A stretch of DNA of 62,520 nucleotides from Eubacteriales bacterium (GCA_030529725.1 JAUMWI010000005.1:1-62520); one strand, 5' to 3'. Positions 50,746 through 60,001 are shown, numbered from the stretch's first letter. Notes: generated by a model not told the origin, from the letters alone. Program-made: numbers and translations.

Positions 50746-52290
50746 ATGCTCAAAACTATCATCATTGCTGTGGTAGCGTTGGGAATTGGTATTCTTCTCG
50801 GTATTGTCCTGCAAAAGAGCAAAGAAAAAAAGGCTGAAATGACGATCGCTGACGCCGAGGCCAAGGCACTGCAGATCGAAAATGATGCACATAAGCGCGC
50901 GGAAAGCAAGACGAAGGAAATGCTTTTGGAGGCAAAAGAGGAAATTTTGCGCTCCAGAAATGAATACGAGAAGGAAGCCAAGGAACGCCGCATCGAACAG
51001 CAAAAGCAGGAGCGCCGTCTGCAGCAGAAGGAAGAAAACATCGACCGCAAGACGGAAACGCTTGAAAAGCGCGAAGAGGCGCTGAACCAGAAGCATGCAG
51101 CTCTGGACAAAGAGAACGAAGAAATCAAGATCATCAAGCGCAGCCAGACCGAAATGCTGGAGCGGATCTCCGGTTTTACGGCGGAAGAAGCAAAGAAATA
51201 CCTGATCGACCAGGTCGAGATGGAAGTGACGCATGAAACCGCGCTTAAGATTAAGGAGATCGAACAGCGTGCGAAGGAGGAGTCCGATCAGCGTGCACGC
51301 GAGATCGTTGCCTCTGCCATTCAGCGCTGTGCTGCTGATCATGTCGCGGAAATCACCGTCAGTGTGGTACCCCTGCCCAATGACGAGATGAAAGGCCGCA
51401 TCATTGGCCGCGAAGGCCGCAATATCCGTACCATCGAAACGATGACCGGTGTCGATCTTATTATCGACGATACCCCTGAAGCGATCACCGTTTCCTGCTT
51501 TGAGCCGGTTCGCCGCGAAGTGGCGAGACTTGCGCTGGAAAAGCTGATTGCTGACGGACGCATTCACCCCACCCACATCGAAGAGATGGTGGCGAAGGCT
51601 CGCCGCGAGGTGGATGCTGTCATTAAGTCTGAGGGTGAACGTGCCATTCTGGAAACCGGTGTGCGCGGCATTCACCCGGAGCTTGTTAAGCTTCTCGGCC
51701 GTCTGCATTATCGCACGAGCTACGGTCAGAATGTCCTGCAGCATTCCATTGAAGTGTCCCACCTTGCCGGCATGATGGCAGCGGATCTCGGTGCCGATGT
51801 CCAGGCTGCCAAGCGTGCAGGTCTGCTGCACGATATCGGCAAGTCGATCGACCATGAGATGGAAGGCACCCATGTTGCACTCGGTGTCGAGTTCCTGCGA
51901 AAGTATCACGAGAAGGACGACATTATCCATGCCGTTCAGGCACATCATAACGATGTGGAGCCGCAGACTATCGTTGCCTGTATCGTGCAGGCTGCTGATG
52001 CGATCTCTGCCGCCCGCCCCGGTGCCCGCCGCGAAAATCTTGAGAACTACATCAAGCGTCTTGAGCAGCTCGAAGAGATTACCGGCAGTTATCCCGGCGT
52101 CGACAAGGCTTACGCGATTCAGGCCGGCCGTGAAGTACGCGTCATGGTCAAGCCTGAGCAGGTCAGTGAAGACCAGATGGTCATCCTCGCCCGCGAGCTT
52201 GCCAAAAAGATCGAGGCAGAGATGGAATATCCCGGCCAGATCAAGGTTCATGTTCTGCGTGAGACCACCGCAGTTGAATATGCGAAGTAA
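50746..52290 (+). CDS. rny: Ribonuclease Y
   Basis: 514 residues, close to the standard 520. N-terminal membrane anchor ([18 protein letters not shown]), a long coiled coil (about 25-150), a KH domain with [13 protein letters not shown] near 218, and an HD domain with [10 protein letters not shown] near 360. This membrane-bound endonuclease starts mRNA turnover in Firmicutes. The neighbouring ymdB gene is the usual partner. Its terminator holds repeat copy 4. Confidence 0.96.
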   Translation: MLKTIIIAVVALGIGILLGIVLQKSKEKKAEMTIADAEAKALQIENDAHKRAESKTKEMLLEAKEEILRSRNEYEKEAKERRIEQQKQERRLQQKEENIDRKTETLEKREEALNQKHAALDKENEEIKIIKRSQTEMLERISGFTAEEAKKYLIDQVEMEVTHETALKIKEIEQRAKEESDQRAREIVASAIQRCAADHVAEITVSVVPLPNDEMKGRIIGREGRNIRTIETMTGVDLIIDDTPEAITVSCFEPVRREVARLALEKLIADGRIHPTHIEEMVAKARREVDAVIKSEGERAILETGVRGIHPELVKLLGRLHYRTSYGQNVLQHSIEVSHLAGMMAADLGADVQAAKRAGLLHDIGKSIDHEMEGTHVALGVEFLRKYHEKDDIIHAVQAHHNDVEPQTIVACIVQAADAISAARPGARRENLENYIKRLEQLEEITGSYPGVDKAYAIQAGREVRVMVKPEQVSEDQMVILARELAKKIEAEMEYPGQIKVHVLRETTAVEYAK

Positions 52291-52300
52291 ACAAGTAATA

Positions 52301-52499
52301 AAAAAGAACCGCTTCGGCGGTTCTTTTTTGCTGTCAGTTAAAATTTCGGGAAGGAAGATAGTGTGAAAAAAACCCAGGAGGGGTGTCTTTCACGATTTTG
52401 AACATAAGTTTTGCAGCTTTCCCAAAAGCTGCAAAACTTGCTCAGCTTGCCGAAAAAGCTTTTTCGACAAGCTGAGAACCGCTTCGGCGGTTCTTTTTT
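52301..52499 (+). repeat. Terminator-nested repeat element, copy 4 (left end degenerate)
   Basis: The rny terminator hairpin (GAACCGC/GCGGTTC, 52306-52323, T6) is repeated exactly at 52476-52493 (T6). The element between is 52330-52475 and lacks part of the left end seen in the other copies. It still carries the GTGAAAAAAACCCAGGAGGG segment and the two large hairpins, with altered loops (GCAGCTTTCCCAAAAGCTGC). The region 52291-52594 holds only this element and the ymdB promoter. Confidence 0.8.
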
Positions 52500-52531
52500 A
52501 CCTGTGCGGGCAAAATACCATAGGGTGCAAC

Positions 52532-52560
52532 TTGCGTTTTTTTTGCATCCTTGCTATACT
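52532..52560 (+). promoter_or_regulatory. Promoter of ymdB
   Basis: TTGCGT (52532-52537), a 17-bp spacer, TATACT (52555-52560), 34 bp before the ATG. Confidence 0.75.
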
Positions 52561-52594
52561 GAATAAAACTTTACTTGGAAACGGGGAATACCCT

Positions 52595-53371
52595 ATGATC
52601 TATCGTGTGTTAGCCATTGGCGATGTGGTGGGTGCGTGCGGCGTGAAGCATCTTTGCAAAAACCTGCGCGGTGTCAAAAAGCTCAAGGACGTTCATTTTA
52701 CCGTTGTCAACGGCGAAAACGCCGCAATGGTCGGGCTTACTCGAGATGACGCGGAGCAGATGTTTGCTGCCGGTGCAGATGTCATCACGCTTGGCAACCA
52801 TACGTTCGGCAAAATGCAGATCAAAGACTATCTGGACGACTGCCCGTATATTCTTCGCCCGGCAAACCTCGGCTCACGCGTACCCGGCAGGGGATACGGT
52901 ATATTTGACTGCGGCCATGTGCGTATCGGCGTGATGAATCTCATCGGCCGCTGCGATCTTGCCTGGAAAGCAGACGATCCCTTTCGCACGGCGGATGAGC
53001 TGCTGAAAAATGGCGAAAAACCCACCTTTACCCTTGTGGATTTTCATGCCGAGGCAACGAGCGAAAAGCTTGCCATGGGGTACTATCTGGATGGCCGCGT
53101 GAGCGCTCTTTGGGGCACGCACACCCATGTCCCGACTGCGGACGAAGAGGTTTTCCCGAAGGGAACGGGCTATCTTTCCGACCTCGGCATGACAGGAGCT
53201 GTCAGAAGTGTACTCGGCATCAAGGTGGAGCAGTCTATCGAGGGCTTTCTCGGCGGATTACCCGGAAGATACCAGGAGCCGGGCGGCGCGTGCAAGATGC
53301 AGGGTGCGGTCTTCAGTTTAGACAGCGACACCGGCCTGTGTGTCGGCGTTGAGCGAATCGACATCAGATAA
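52595..53371 (+). CDS. ymdB: YmdB-type metallophosphoesterase
   Basis: 258 residues of the TIGR00282 family. Metal motifs: GDVVGACG (9-16), NGENAAM (40-46), GNHTFG near 68, and THTHVPTADE near 173. In Bacillus YmdB hydrolyses 2',3'-cAMP and affects motility and biofilm choice. The rny-ymdB order is conserved in Firmicutes. The start is the ATG at 52595, consistent with the family's N-terminus. Confidence 0.92.
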   Translation: MIYRVLAIGDVVGACGVKHLCKNLRGVKKLKDVHFTVVNGENAAMVGLTRDDAEQMFAAGADVITLGNHTFGKMQIKDYLDDCPYILRPANLGSRVPGRGYGIFDCGHVRIGVMNLIGRCDLAWKADDPFRTADELLKNGEKPTFTLVDFHAEATSEKLAMGYYLDGRVSALWGTHTHVPTADEEVFPKGTGYLSDLGMTGAVRSVLGIKVEQSIEGFLGGLPGRYQEPGGACKMQGAVFSLDSDTGLCVGVERIDIR

Positions 53372-53382
53372 AGGAGAAAAGT

Positions 53383-53859
53383 ATGTCCATCGAAAAGGTA
53401 AGAGCGTATTTTGAACAATTCGGTATCGCGGATCGCATCCGTGAGTTTGATGTGTCCAGCGCCACGGTTGACCTTGCGGCGATCGCCGTGGGCGTGGAGG
53501 GTGCGCGCATCGCCAAGTCCATGAGCTTCAAACTCTCGGACACCGAACCGATCATCATTGTCACGGCGGGCGATATGAAAATTGACAACGCCAAGTATAA
53601 GGCTCATTTCCACGTTAAGGCGAAGATGCTCACCTTTGAGGAAGCCTGCGACTTTACCGGCCACGCGCCCGGCGGCGTGTGCTCCTTTGCCCTGCCGGAA
53701 AACGTCAAGACCTATCTCGATGTTTCCATGAAGCGTTTTGATACTGTTTTTCCTGCTGCAGGCAGTTCCAACAGTGCCATCGAAATGACTTGCGAGGAGC
53801 TGGAGAGGTATTCTTCTAACTTTGTTGAATGGGTGGACGTTTGCAAAAGCAAGGAATGA
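53383..53859 (+). CDS. YbaK/EbsC-type aminoacyl-tRNA deacylase
   Basis: 158 residues of the YbaK/ProX (prolyl-tRNA-editing) family. The domain runs over nearly the whole length, with AKSMSFKLSDTEPIIIVTAG near 45 and the GHAPGGVCSFAL loop near 92. These free-standing editors clear wrongly charged Ala- or Cys-tRNA-Pro. It is 11 bp after ymdB and two genes before proS, which fits because this ProRS form lacks an internal editing domain. Confidence 0.88.
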   Translation: MSIEKVRAYFEQFGIADRIREFDVSSATVDLAAIAVGVEGARIAKSMSFKLSDTEPIIIVTAGDMKIDNAKYKAHFHVKAKMLTFEEACDFTGHAPGGVCSFALPENVKTYLDVSMKRFDTVFPAAGSSNSAIEMTCEELERYSSNFVEWVDVCKSKE

Positions 53860-53879
53860 GGCAGGAGGGGGAAGAAGCG

Positions 53880-54974
53880 ATGTCCGTCAAAATCATACAC
53901 GCGGCGGACCTCCATCTGGACTCCGCCTTCGGCGCGTTGAGCCGCGAGCAGGCGAAGCTGCGCCGCCGCGAAGGACGCGAGCTGATGGAGCGTCTTTCAA
54001 ATTATGTAAACCAGCAGCGTGCTGATCTTGTCCTGCTTGCCGGCGACCTGTTTGACGGCGAGGTGACCTACCGCGAAACGATCGAGCAGCTGCGCGATGC
54101 ACTGGAGAGCATGTCTGCGCGTGTGTTTATCGCGCCCGGAAACCACGACTTTTACAGCGCCAGAAGTCCGTATGCAACGCTTGCCTGGCCGGAAAATGTA
54201 CATATTTTCAAAAGAGCGGAAATTGAGCGTGTTGAGCTGCCGGAGCTTTCCTGCGCTGTCTACGGTGCAGCGTTTACGAATACCGCGCAGGAGCAGAGCC
54301 TTTTGGACGGCTTCACGGCGCCGGACGACGGCCTGATACACCTGATGGTGCTCCACGGCGATTTGAACGCGGCGGAAGCGCGCTATTCTCCGCTGACAAA
54401 AGAGCAGATCGCGCAGTCAAAGGTCGACTATCTTGCGCTGGGGCACACCCATCTGCACGATGGATTCCATCGGGCAGGGAAAACGGTGTATGCCTATTCT
54501 GGTTGTCCGGAGGGGCGAGGCTTTGATGAGCTGGGGGATAAGGGGATCCTGTGCGGCACGGTGGATAAAGGGAAAGCGGAGCTGCAATTCGTCCCGTTTG
54601 CCCGCCGCCGGTATGAGATCGTATCTGTCGATGTGACAGACAAAACTCCTGCCGATGCGCTGTCGGCTGAACTCCCGGAGAGTACAGCGCGAGATCTCTA
54701 CCGTGTGATCTTTACGGGGGAGACGGACGAGCGCGGCGTTGATCTCAGAGCACTGGAAGAGCGGTTTGCACCGGACTTTTTTCACCTTGAGCTGCGGGAT
54801 GAGACGCATATCAAACAGGACATCTGGGCGCGCAGCGGAGAGGATTCGCTGCGAGGCCTGTTTCTGCGCGAGCTTCGCATGAAATACGAGGCAGCATCAG
54901 ACGAGGATGAGAAAGCAAAAATTGAGAAGGCGGTGCGCTTCGGGCTTGCCGCGCTCGATGGGCGCGACCTGTGA
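53880..54974 (+). CDS. YhaO/SbcD-like DNA repair metallophosphoesterase
   Basis: 364 residues. The N-terminal nuclease-type phosphoesterase has HAADLHLDS (7-15), LAGDLFDGE near 47, and APGNHDFYS near 83. ALGHTHLHDG near 186 completes the metal site. YhaO proteins normally pair with the SMC-like ATPase YhaN, whose gene usually follows directly; here proS follows instead. The start is the ATG at 53880 behind AGGAGGGGG. Confidence 0.85.
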   Translation: MSVKIIHAADLHLDSAFGALSREQAKLRRREGRELMERLSNYVNQQRADLVLLAGDLFDGEVTYRETIEQLRDALESMSARVFIAPGNHDFYSARSPYATLAWPENVHIFKRAEIERVELPELSCAVYGAAFTNTAQEQSLLDGFTAPDDGLIHLMVLHGDLNAAEARYSPLTKEQIAQSKVDYLALGHTHLHDGFHRAGKTVYAYSGCPEGRGFDELGDKGILCGTVDKGKAELQFVPFARRRYEIVSVDVTDKTPADALSAELPESTARDLYRVIFTGETDERGVDLRALEERFAPDFFHLELRDETHIKQDIWARSGEDSLRGLFLRELRMKYEAASDEDEKAKIEKAVRFGLAALDGRDL

Positions 54975-55007
54975 GCGGAAAGAACGCCGCTGCCGCCGGC
55001 CAAAACC

Positions 55008-55036
55008 TTGACAAGAAAGCAAAAAAACAATACAAT
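55008..55036 (+). promoter_or_regulatory. Promoter of proS
   Basis: Consensus TTGACA (55008-55013), a 17-bp spacer, TACAAT (55031-55036). Confidence 0.85.
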
Positions 55037-55075
55037 ATAAATTTAGAAATCTAACCTGAGAGGGAGAAAATAACA

Positions 55076-56512
55076 ATGGCACAGGACAAGAGAGTGGAAC
55101 AAATCACCGATATGGAGGTCGATTTTGCGCAGTGGTATACGGATATTTGCCGTAAGGCAGAGCTGGTGGAGTACGCCTCCGTCAAGGGCTTTACCATTCT
55201 GCGCCCCTATGGCTATGCTATTTGGGAAAACATTCAGAATATTATGGACGGTATGTTCAAAAAGACCGGTCATGTCAACGTGGCGATGCCTGTTCTGATT
55301 CCGGAGAGTCTTTTGAAAAAAGAGGGCGAGCTGGTCAACGGCTTCGCTCCTGAGGTTGCATGGGTCACGATGGGCGGCAGCGAAAAGCTGGAGGAGCGTC
55401 TTGCTTTCCGGCCCACCTCCGAAACCATGTTCTGCGACCACTGGCACAGCGTGCTGCACTCCTACCGTGAGCTGCCGATGCTCTATAACCAGTGGTGCTC
55501 CGTCATTCGCTGGGAAAAGACCACGCGCCCGTTCCTGCGCTCCCGCGAGTTCTGGTGGCAGGAAGGTCACACCATTCACGAGACTGCTGAGGAGGCTCAG
55601 AAGGAAACCGAGCAGCAGCTCAACTGCTACGCTGACTTCTTTGAAAATGTTCTTGCCATTCCCGTTGTCCGCGGCCGCAAGACAGAGAAGGAAAAATTTG
55701 CCGGTGCCGAGGCGACCTATACCGTTGAGTGCATGATGAAGGACCGCAAGTCCCTTCAGGGCGCGACCTCCCACTATTTCGGCGACAAGTTCTCCCGTGC
55801 CTATGACGTGACCTTCACCGGCCGCGACAATAAGCTTCAGTACCCGTTCCAGACCTCCTGGGGCTCCACTACCCGTATGATCGGCGCCGTCATCATGACG
55901 CATGGCGACAACAACGGACTTGTTCTGCCGCCGCAGATCGCACCGATTCAGGTCATCGTTCTGCCCATCGCGCAGCACAAGCCCGGCGTTCTTGAAAACG
56001 CCGAAAAGCTTCGTGCGCGCCTGGAAGAAGCAGGGATGCGCGTCAAACTGGATGACAGTGACAACTCCATGGGTTGGAAGTGCGCACAGTATGAGATGAA
56101 GGGCGTTCCGCTGCGTGTTGAGTGCGGTCCGCGCGATCTCGAAGCCGGTCAGTGCGTACTCGTTCGCCGCAACGACAGCGAGAAGATCACGGTCAAGCTC
56201 GAAGACCTCGAGGCCGCAGTTAAGGAGCAGCTTGGCGTCATTCACAAGATGATGTACGAAAAGGCACTCAAAAACATGACCGACAATACCTACGAGGCAA
56301 ACACCATCGAGGAAGCCGACAAGCTGCAAAAGGAGCACGGCGGCTTCATCAAGACCAAGTGGTGCGGTGAGCTTGACTGCGAGCTTGCCATGAAGGAAAA
56401 GGCCGGTATGTCCAGCCGCTGCATGCCGCTCAAGCAGTCCGGCACCAAGGGCAAATGCGTTTGCTGCGGCAGGGAATGCACGACTGACATCTACTGGGGT
56501 ATCTCCTACTGA
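55076..56512 (+). CDS. proS: Prolyl-tRNA synthetase, archaeal/eukaryote-like short form
   Basis: 478 residues. Class II core with PVLIPESLLKKEGE and FRPTSETMF near the front and the WEKTTRPFLRSREFWWQEGH segment. A C-terminal zinc-like domain (VCCGRECTTDIYWGISY) ends in tyrosine, which is typical of the archaeal/eukaryotic type. It lacks the INS editing insert of standard bacterial ProRS (about 570 residues). It charges tRNA-Pro. It has its own promoter and terminator. Confidence 0.95.
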   Translation: MAQDKRVEQITDMEVDFAQWYTDICRKAELVEYASVKGFTILRPYGYAIWENIQNIMDGMFKKTGHVNVAMPVLIPESLLKKEGELVNGFAPEVAWVTMGGSEKLEERLAFRPTSETMFCDHWHSVLHSYRELPMLYNQWCSVIRWEKTTRPFLRSREFWWQEGHTIHETAEEAQKETEQQLNCYADFFENVLAIPVVRGRKTEKEKFAGAEATYTVECMMKDRKSLQGATSHYFGDKFSRAYDVTFTGRDNKLQYPFQTSWGSTTRMIGAVIMTHGDNNGLVLPPQIAPIQVIVLPIAQHKPGVLENAEKLRARLEEAGMRVKLDDSDNSMGWKCAQYEMKGVPLRVECGPRDLEAGQCVLVRRNDSEKITVKLEDLEAAVKEQLGVIHKMMYEKALKNMTDNTYEANTIEEADKLQKEHGGFIKTKWCGELDCELAMKEKAGMSSRCMPLKQSGTKGKCVCCGRECTTDIYWGISY

Positions 56513-56521
56513 TATGTTTGC

Positions 56522-56558
56522 AAAAAGGTTCTCCGATTTTTTCTCGGGGAACCTTTTT
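56522..56558 (+). terminator. Terminator of proS
   Basis: AAAAAGGTTC/GAACCTTTTT outer stem with an inner TCCGA/TCGGG helix and a T-rich end. It lies before the serpin gene's SD. Confidence 0.8.
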
Positions 56559-56607
56559 GTGCTTTCTGCGTCTAAAGGAGCAGAAACCGGAAGGAGAGGT
56601 GGATCCC

Positions 56608-58080
56608 ATGAAAAGAGTCCTTTGCCTGCTGCTTATGGCAGTGATGCTGTTATCTTTTGCCGCCTGCGGTGCGGAGCAGCAGAATCCACAGCCAAATCAC
56701 GCTGAAGCACCTGCTGACCCTTTGGCGGCGCAGTATCTGGCAGATTACGCGCTCGTGACTGCCCACCTTCCCGAGCTTCCCACGATGCCGAGCGAAGAGG
56801 AACTGATGGCGGCATTCGAAAAGATCGACTATGACAAGATGGGCGCAGAGGCCTATCAGCAGGCGCAGGAGAAAATCTGGAACGACTGGGACACCCGCTC
56901 CCGTGCCTATGCCAACGCTGTCAGAGAGTTTCGCGGCGAGGGTGTGGATGTGCGGTTTACCGATGGATTTATTGACTACACCAAAGACACTGCGCTGCAG
57001 CTTTTTAAGGTGCACAGCGGCGACAATGTGATCTATTCGCCGGCGAATCTCTACCTTGCCCTCGCGATGCTGTCCGAGACCGTGGATGGCGGCAGCCGCA
57101 CGCAGCTCTTTGACCTGCTCAATCTTGACAGCATCGAGGACGCCCGAAAGTGTGCCGACAGCCTGTGGCGTAATCTTTACAGTGAGACAGCAAGCGGAAA
57201 GTGTCTGCTTGCCAACTCCCTTTGGAGCAACGAACAGTATCAGATGAAGCTCGATGCGCTCAAGCCGCTGGGCGAAACCTATCACGCTTCCGTCTACCGC
57301 GCCCCAATGGGGGACAAAAAGACCGATGCTGCCATCGGCGAGTGGGTGAACGGGAACACGAATGGGCTTTTACGGGAAGCGGCGCAGTTTGAAACAAAGC
57401 CGGAGACGCTCTTTATGCTCCTCTCCACACTCTACTTCAAGGATCAGTGGAGTGACGATTTCAATGTGGGCGCGACAAGCAAAGACACGTTCACCAATGC
57501 ATCCGGTGAAAAAGAAGAGATCGACTTTATGCACAAGACCGATGACCATATGGGCTTTTTCCGCGACGAGGAAAACGGCTATACGGTCGCTCAGCTCTAT
57601 TTCAAAAGCGGCGCGGCGATGAGATTTCTCCTGCCTGATGAGGGCGTGGCGCTGCAAGGCCTCATCGAAAACGGCGCTGCCATCGGCGGCTTGCAAATTT
57701 ACGACATGGGCGTGAATATCCCGGTCGGCGAGATTCATTGGAGCGTACCAAAGTTCGACGTTTCCTCGAATTTGCAGCTCATCGAGGATCTCAAGGCGCT
57801 CGGCGTGACCGATGTGTTTGACGATGCGAAAGCGGACTTCTCTCCGCTCGTCGATCTCGACGAGGCTGCCGCCGTGACCTCCGTGCAGCACGCCGCGCGT
57901 GTGCTGGTGGACGAAAACGGTTGCGAGGCGGCAGCATTCACCGCCATTACGACAGACGCTACCGCCGCTTTGCCGGAGGAGCTGCCGCAGATCGAGATGA
58001 ATTTGAACCGCCCATTTACCTTTATGATCACAGGCGTGGACGGCTTGCCGCTGTTTGTCGGCGTGGTCAATACGCTGTAG
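56608..58080 (+). CDS. Serpin family lipoprotein (protease inhibitor)
   Basis: 490 residues. Lipobox FAAC (17-20) gives a membrane-anchored outer protein. A roughly 110-residue helical linker precedes the serpin fold (IYSPANLYLALAMLSETVDG near 150, ALGVTDVFDDAKADFSPL near 400). The reactive-loop region near the C-terminus has a hinge-like VDENGCEAAAFTAITTDATA stretch, followed by LNRPFTFMITG. Serpins trap serine or cysteine proteases. The hinge has Ala-rich residues needed for loop insertion, so it may be inhibitory; the target is unknown. The ATG at 56608 has SD AAGGAGAGG. Confidence 0.9.
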   Translation: MKRVLCLLLMAVMLLSFAACGAEQQNPQPNHAEAPADPLAAQYLADYALVTAHLPELPTMPSEEELMAAFEKIDYDKMGAEAYQQAQEKIWNDWDTRSRAYANAVREFRGEGVDVRFTDGFIDYTKDTALQLFKVHSGDNVIYSPANLYLALAMLSETVDGGSRTQLFDLLNLDSIEDARKCADSLWRNLYSETASGKCLLANSLWSNEQYQMKLDALKPLGETYHASVYRAPMGDKKTDAAIGEWVNGNTNGLLREAAQFETKPETLFMLLSTLYFKDQWSDDFNVGATSKDTFTNASGEKEEIDFMHKTDDHMGFFRDEENGYTVAQLYFKSGAAMRFLLPDEGVALQGLIENGAAIGGLQIYDMGVNIPVGEIHWSVPKFDVSSNLQLIEDLKALGVTDVFDDAKADFSPLVDLDEAAAVTSVQHAARVLVDENGCEAAAFTAITTDATAALPEELPQIEMNLNRPFTFMITGVDGLPLFVGVVNTL

Positions 58081-58165
58081 TCGGATCAGCAGGCGTATTG
58101 TTTCAGACAGTCTGCTGTGTTTCTAACACCAAAATGTTTTTCAGATAGAACGAATTATTTTCAGC

Positions 58166-58194
58166 TTGACAGGATATCATGCAAATGTTACTAT
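58166..58194 (+). promoter_or_regulatory. Promoter of the gcv operon
   Basis: Consensus TTGACA (58166-58171), a 17-bp spacer, TACTAT (58189-58194). The transcript would begin near 58201 and include the glycine riboswitch. Confidence 0.8.
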
Positions 58195-58269
58195 CCATTT
58201 AAGATGTTAAGCGATTTGGCTCGTTTTCCTTGAAAAGTTTAGAAAAATTGAATAATTTCTTTCGAATGA

Positions 58270-58385
58270 AAAGCTCAGAAGACGGTGACCGTTGACTGGA
58301 CTTGGACGAAACTTCGGAAAGCATGGCTTCATGCACCGACGGGGCAAGCACTGCGTGGCGGTGCGAATCTCTCAGGTAATCATAC
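58270..58385 (+). promoter_or_regulatory. Glycine riboswitch
   Basis: The aptamer core is recognisable from GCACCGACGGGGCAAGC (58333-58349) and GCGAATCTCTCAGG (58363-58376), followed by CATACGGAGAC. Only one clear aptamer is present; upstream sequence may be a degenerate second one. Its 3' end overlaps the 5' arm of the following terminator stem, so glycine binding would prevent termination and turn the gcv operon on. The whole of 58081-58492 is explained by promoter, riboswitch and terminator. Confidence 0.88.
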
Positions 58386-58386
58386 G

Positions 58387-58430
58387 GAGACGCAATTTAT
58401 CCATTAGGGGTAATTTGCGTCTCTTTTTGT
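58387..58430 (+). terminator. Riboswitch-controlled terminator of the gcv operon
   Basis: GAGACGCAA stem with a weak middle and its complement TTGCGTCTC, then T5. It overlaps the riboswitch 3' end. Confidence 0.85.
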
Positions 58431-58492
58431 TTTGTCAGCCAAATAGTTTCATATACTCAACTATCACGAAATCATTACAGGAGGAAGCAAGC

Positions 58493-59587
58493 ATGGAAAA
58501 GAAAACACCCTTGTACCAGACGCATGTGGATATGGGCGCAAAGATCGTTGAATTCGGCGGTTTTCTGATGCCGGTCCAGTATCCCACCGGCGTCATCGCA
58601 GAGCACATGGCGGTGCGTAAGGCTGCCGGCCTTTTTGATGTTTCCCACATGGGTGAGCTGCGGCTTAAAGGCCCCGATGCGGTTGCCAATGTCCAAAAAC
58701 TCATCACGGCTGATATTTCCGGTATGGTGGACGGACAGGTCAAGTATGCCATGTTCTGCAACGACCGCGGCGGTATCATCGACGATTTTGTCATCTGCCG
58801 CTACGCTGCGGACGACTATCTGCTTGTCGTCAATGCGGGCAACCGCGAAAAGGACGCCGCATGGGTCGAATCCCATTTGTTCGGCAACGTAGACTACAAG
58901 GACGAAGGCAACGATTTTGGTCAGCTTGCTTTGCAGGGGCCGAAGTCCCATGAGATCCTCTGCAAGCTCTGCGCGGAAAGCGATATTCCTGCCAAATACT
59001 ATACCTTTATTGACGGCGTCACGCTGCATTTGCCCAGCCGCGACATTAAGGTCATGGTTTCCCAGACAGGCTACACCGGTGAACACGGCTATGAGATCTA
59101 CTGCAAAACGGAGGATACGGCAGAGCTTTGGAATGCCGTTCTTGCTGCCGGTAAGGACGAGGGGCTGATTGCCTGCGGTCTCGGCGCACGCGATACCCTG
59201 CGCCTGGAAGCCTCCATGCCGCTTTACGGACATGAGATGACCGATGAGATCACGCCGAAGATGGCAGGCCTTCCGTGCAAGCTTGACGGCAAGGACTTTA
59301 TCGGCCGCGATGCAATCGCCGCCCTCGGAGCGCCGAAGATGAAGCGCATCGGCATGGAGGTTGTCGGCCGCGGTATTCCGCGTGAACACTGCGACCTTTA
59401 CACGATGGATGGACGAATGATCGGCTTCGTCTCCTCCGGCACGCACTGCCCGTATATCGGCAAGGGCGTTGCGATGGGCTACATTCCCGTTGAGGAGATC
59501 GAGATCGGCAAGCACCTCAACGCCGATGTGCGCGGCCGCATGGTTGAGGTCGAAATCGTCAAGATGCCGTTTTACAAGGCTCAGTAA
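58493..59587 (+). CDS. gcvT: Glycine cleavage system T protein (aminomethyltransferase)
   Basis: 364 residues. Start MEKKTPLYQTHVDMGAKIVE, DVSHMGELRLKGPDA near 42, and the GARDTLRLEASMPLYGHEM segment near 226 fit the GcvT family. It transfers the methylene group from the H-protein to tetrahydrofolate and releases ammonia. It starts at ATG 58493 with AGGAGG. It is first in the gcvT-gcvH-gcvPA-gcvPB operon under the glycine riboswitch. Confidence 0.96.
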   Translation: MEKKTPLYQTHVDMGAKIVEFGGFLMPVQYPTGVIAEHMAVRKAAGLFDVSHMGELRLKGPDAVANVQKLITADISGMVDGQVKYAMFCNDRGGIIDDFVICRYAADDYLLVVNAGNREKDAAWVESHLFGNVDYKDEGNDFGQLALQGPKSHEILCKLCAESDIPAKYYTFIDGVTLHLPSRDIKVMVSQTGYTGEHGYEIYCKTEDTAELWNAVLAAGKDEGLIACGLGARDTLRLEASMPLYGHEMTDEITPKMAGLPCKLDGKDFIGRDAIAALGAPKMKRIGMEVVGRGIPREHCDLYTMDGRMIGFVSSGTHCPYIGKGVAMGYIPVEEIEIGKHLNADVRGRMVEVEIVKMPFYKAQ

Positions 59588-59626
59588 GTAACTTCACATA
59601 TCACAAAATTTAAGGAGGACAACACA

Positions 59627-60001
59627 ATGACATTTCCCGAAGAACTGAAGTATTCCAGAGACGATGAATGGGTCAAGATGCTTGACGACACCACCGCACT
59701 TGTCGGTATCACTGACTATGCCCAGAGCGAGATGGGCGATCTCGTTTTCATTAATCTTCCCGTTGCCGGCGATGCCTGCGAAAAGGGCGTTGCCCTTTGC
59801 GACATCGAATCCGTCAAGGCGGTTTCCGATGTGGTCTGTCCCGTGACCGGAGAGGTCGCAGAGGTCAATGAGGGACTTGCCGATGCGCCCGAAACGCTTA
59901 ACAGCGATCCGTACGGCGCGTGGATCGCCAAGATCGAAAACATCAGCGATTTTGAAGAGCTTCTCACTGCCGAAGAATACAAAGCCTACCGCAATTGCTG
60001 A
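59627..60001 (+). CDS. gcvH: Glycine cleavage system H protein
   Basis: 124 residues. The lipoylated lysine is K64 in ESVKAVSDV. It shuttles the aminomethyl group between P and T proteins. It is 39 bp after gcvT and 68 bp before gcvPA in the same operon. Confidence 0.97.
   Translation: MTFPEELKYSRDDEWVKMLDDTTALVGITDYAQSEMGDLVFINLPVAGDACEKGVALCDIESVKAVSDVVCPVTGEVAEVNEGLADAPETLNSDPYGAWIAKIENISDFEELLTAEEYKAYRNC

Noticed and set aside
12675-52499. Repeat family as a CRISPR array
   Set aside because: Copies are 8-21 kb apart, about 150 bp long, single, and each sits at a gene's terminator. There are no spacers or cas genes.
58261-58320. A second full glycine aptamer
   Set aside because: The sequence has some GGA/CGG elements but lacks the conserved GGGCAAG and CTCTCAGG parts, so only one aptamer is claimed.
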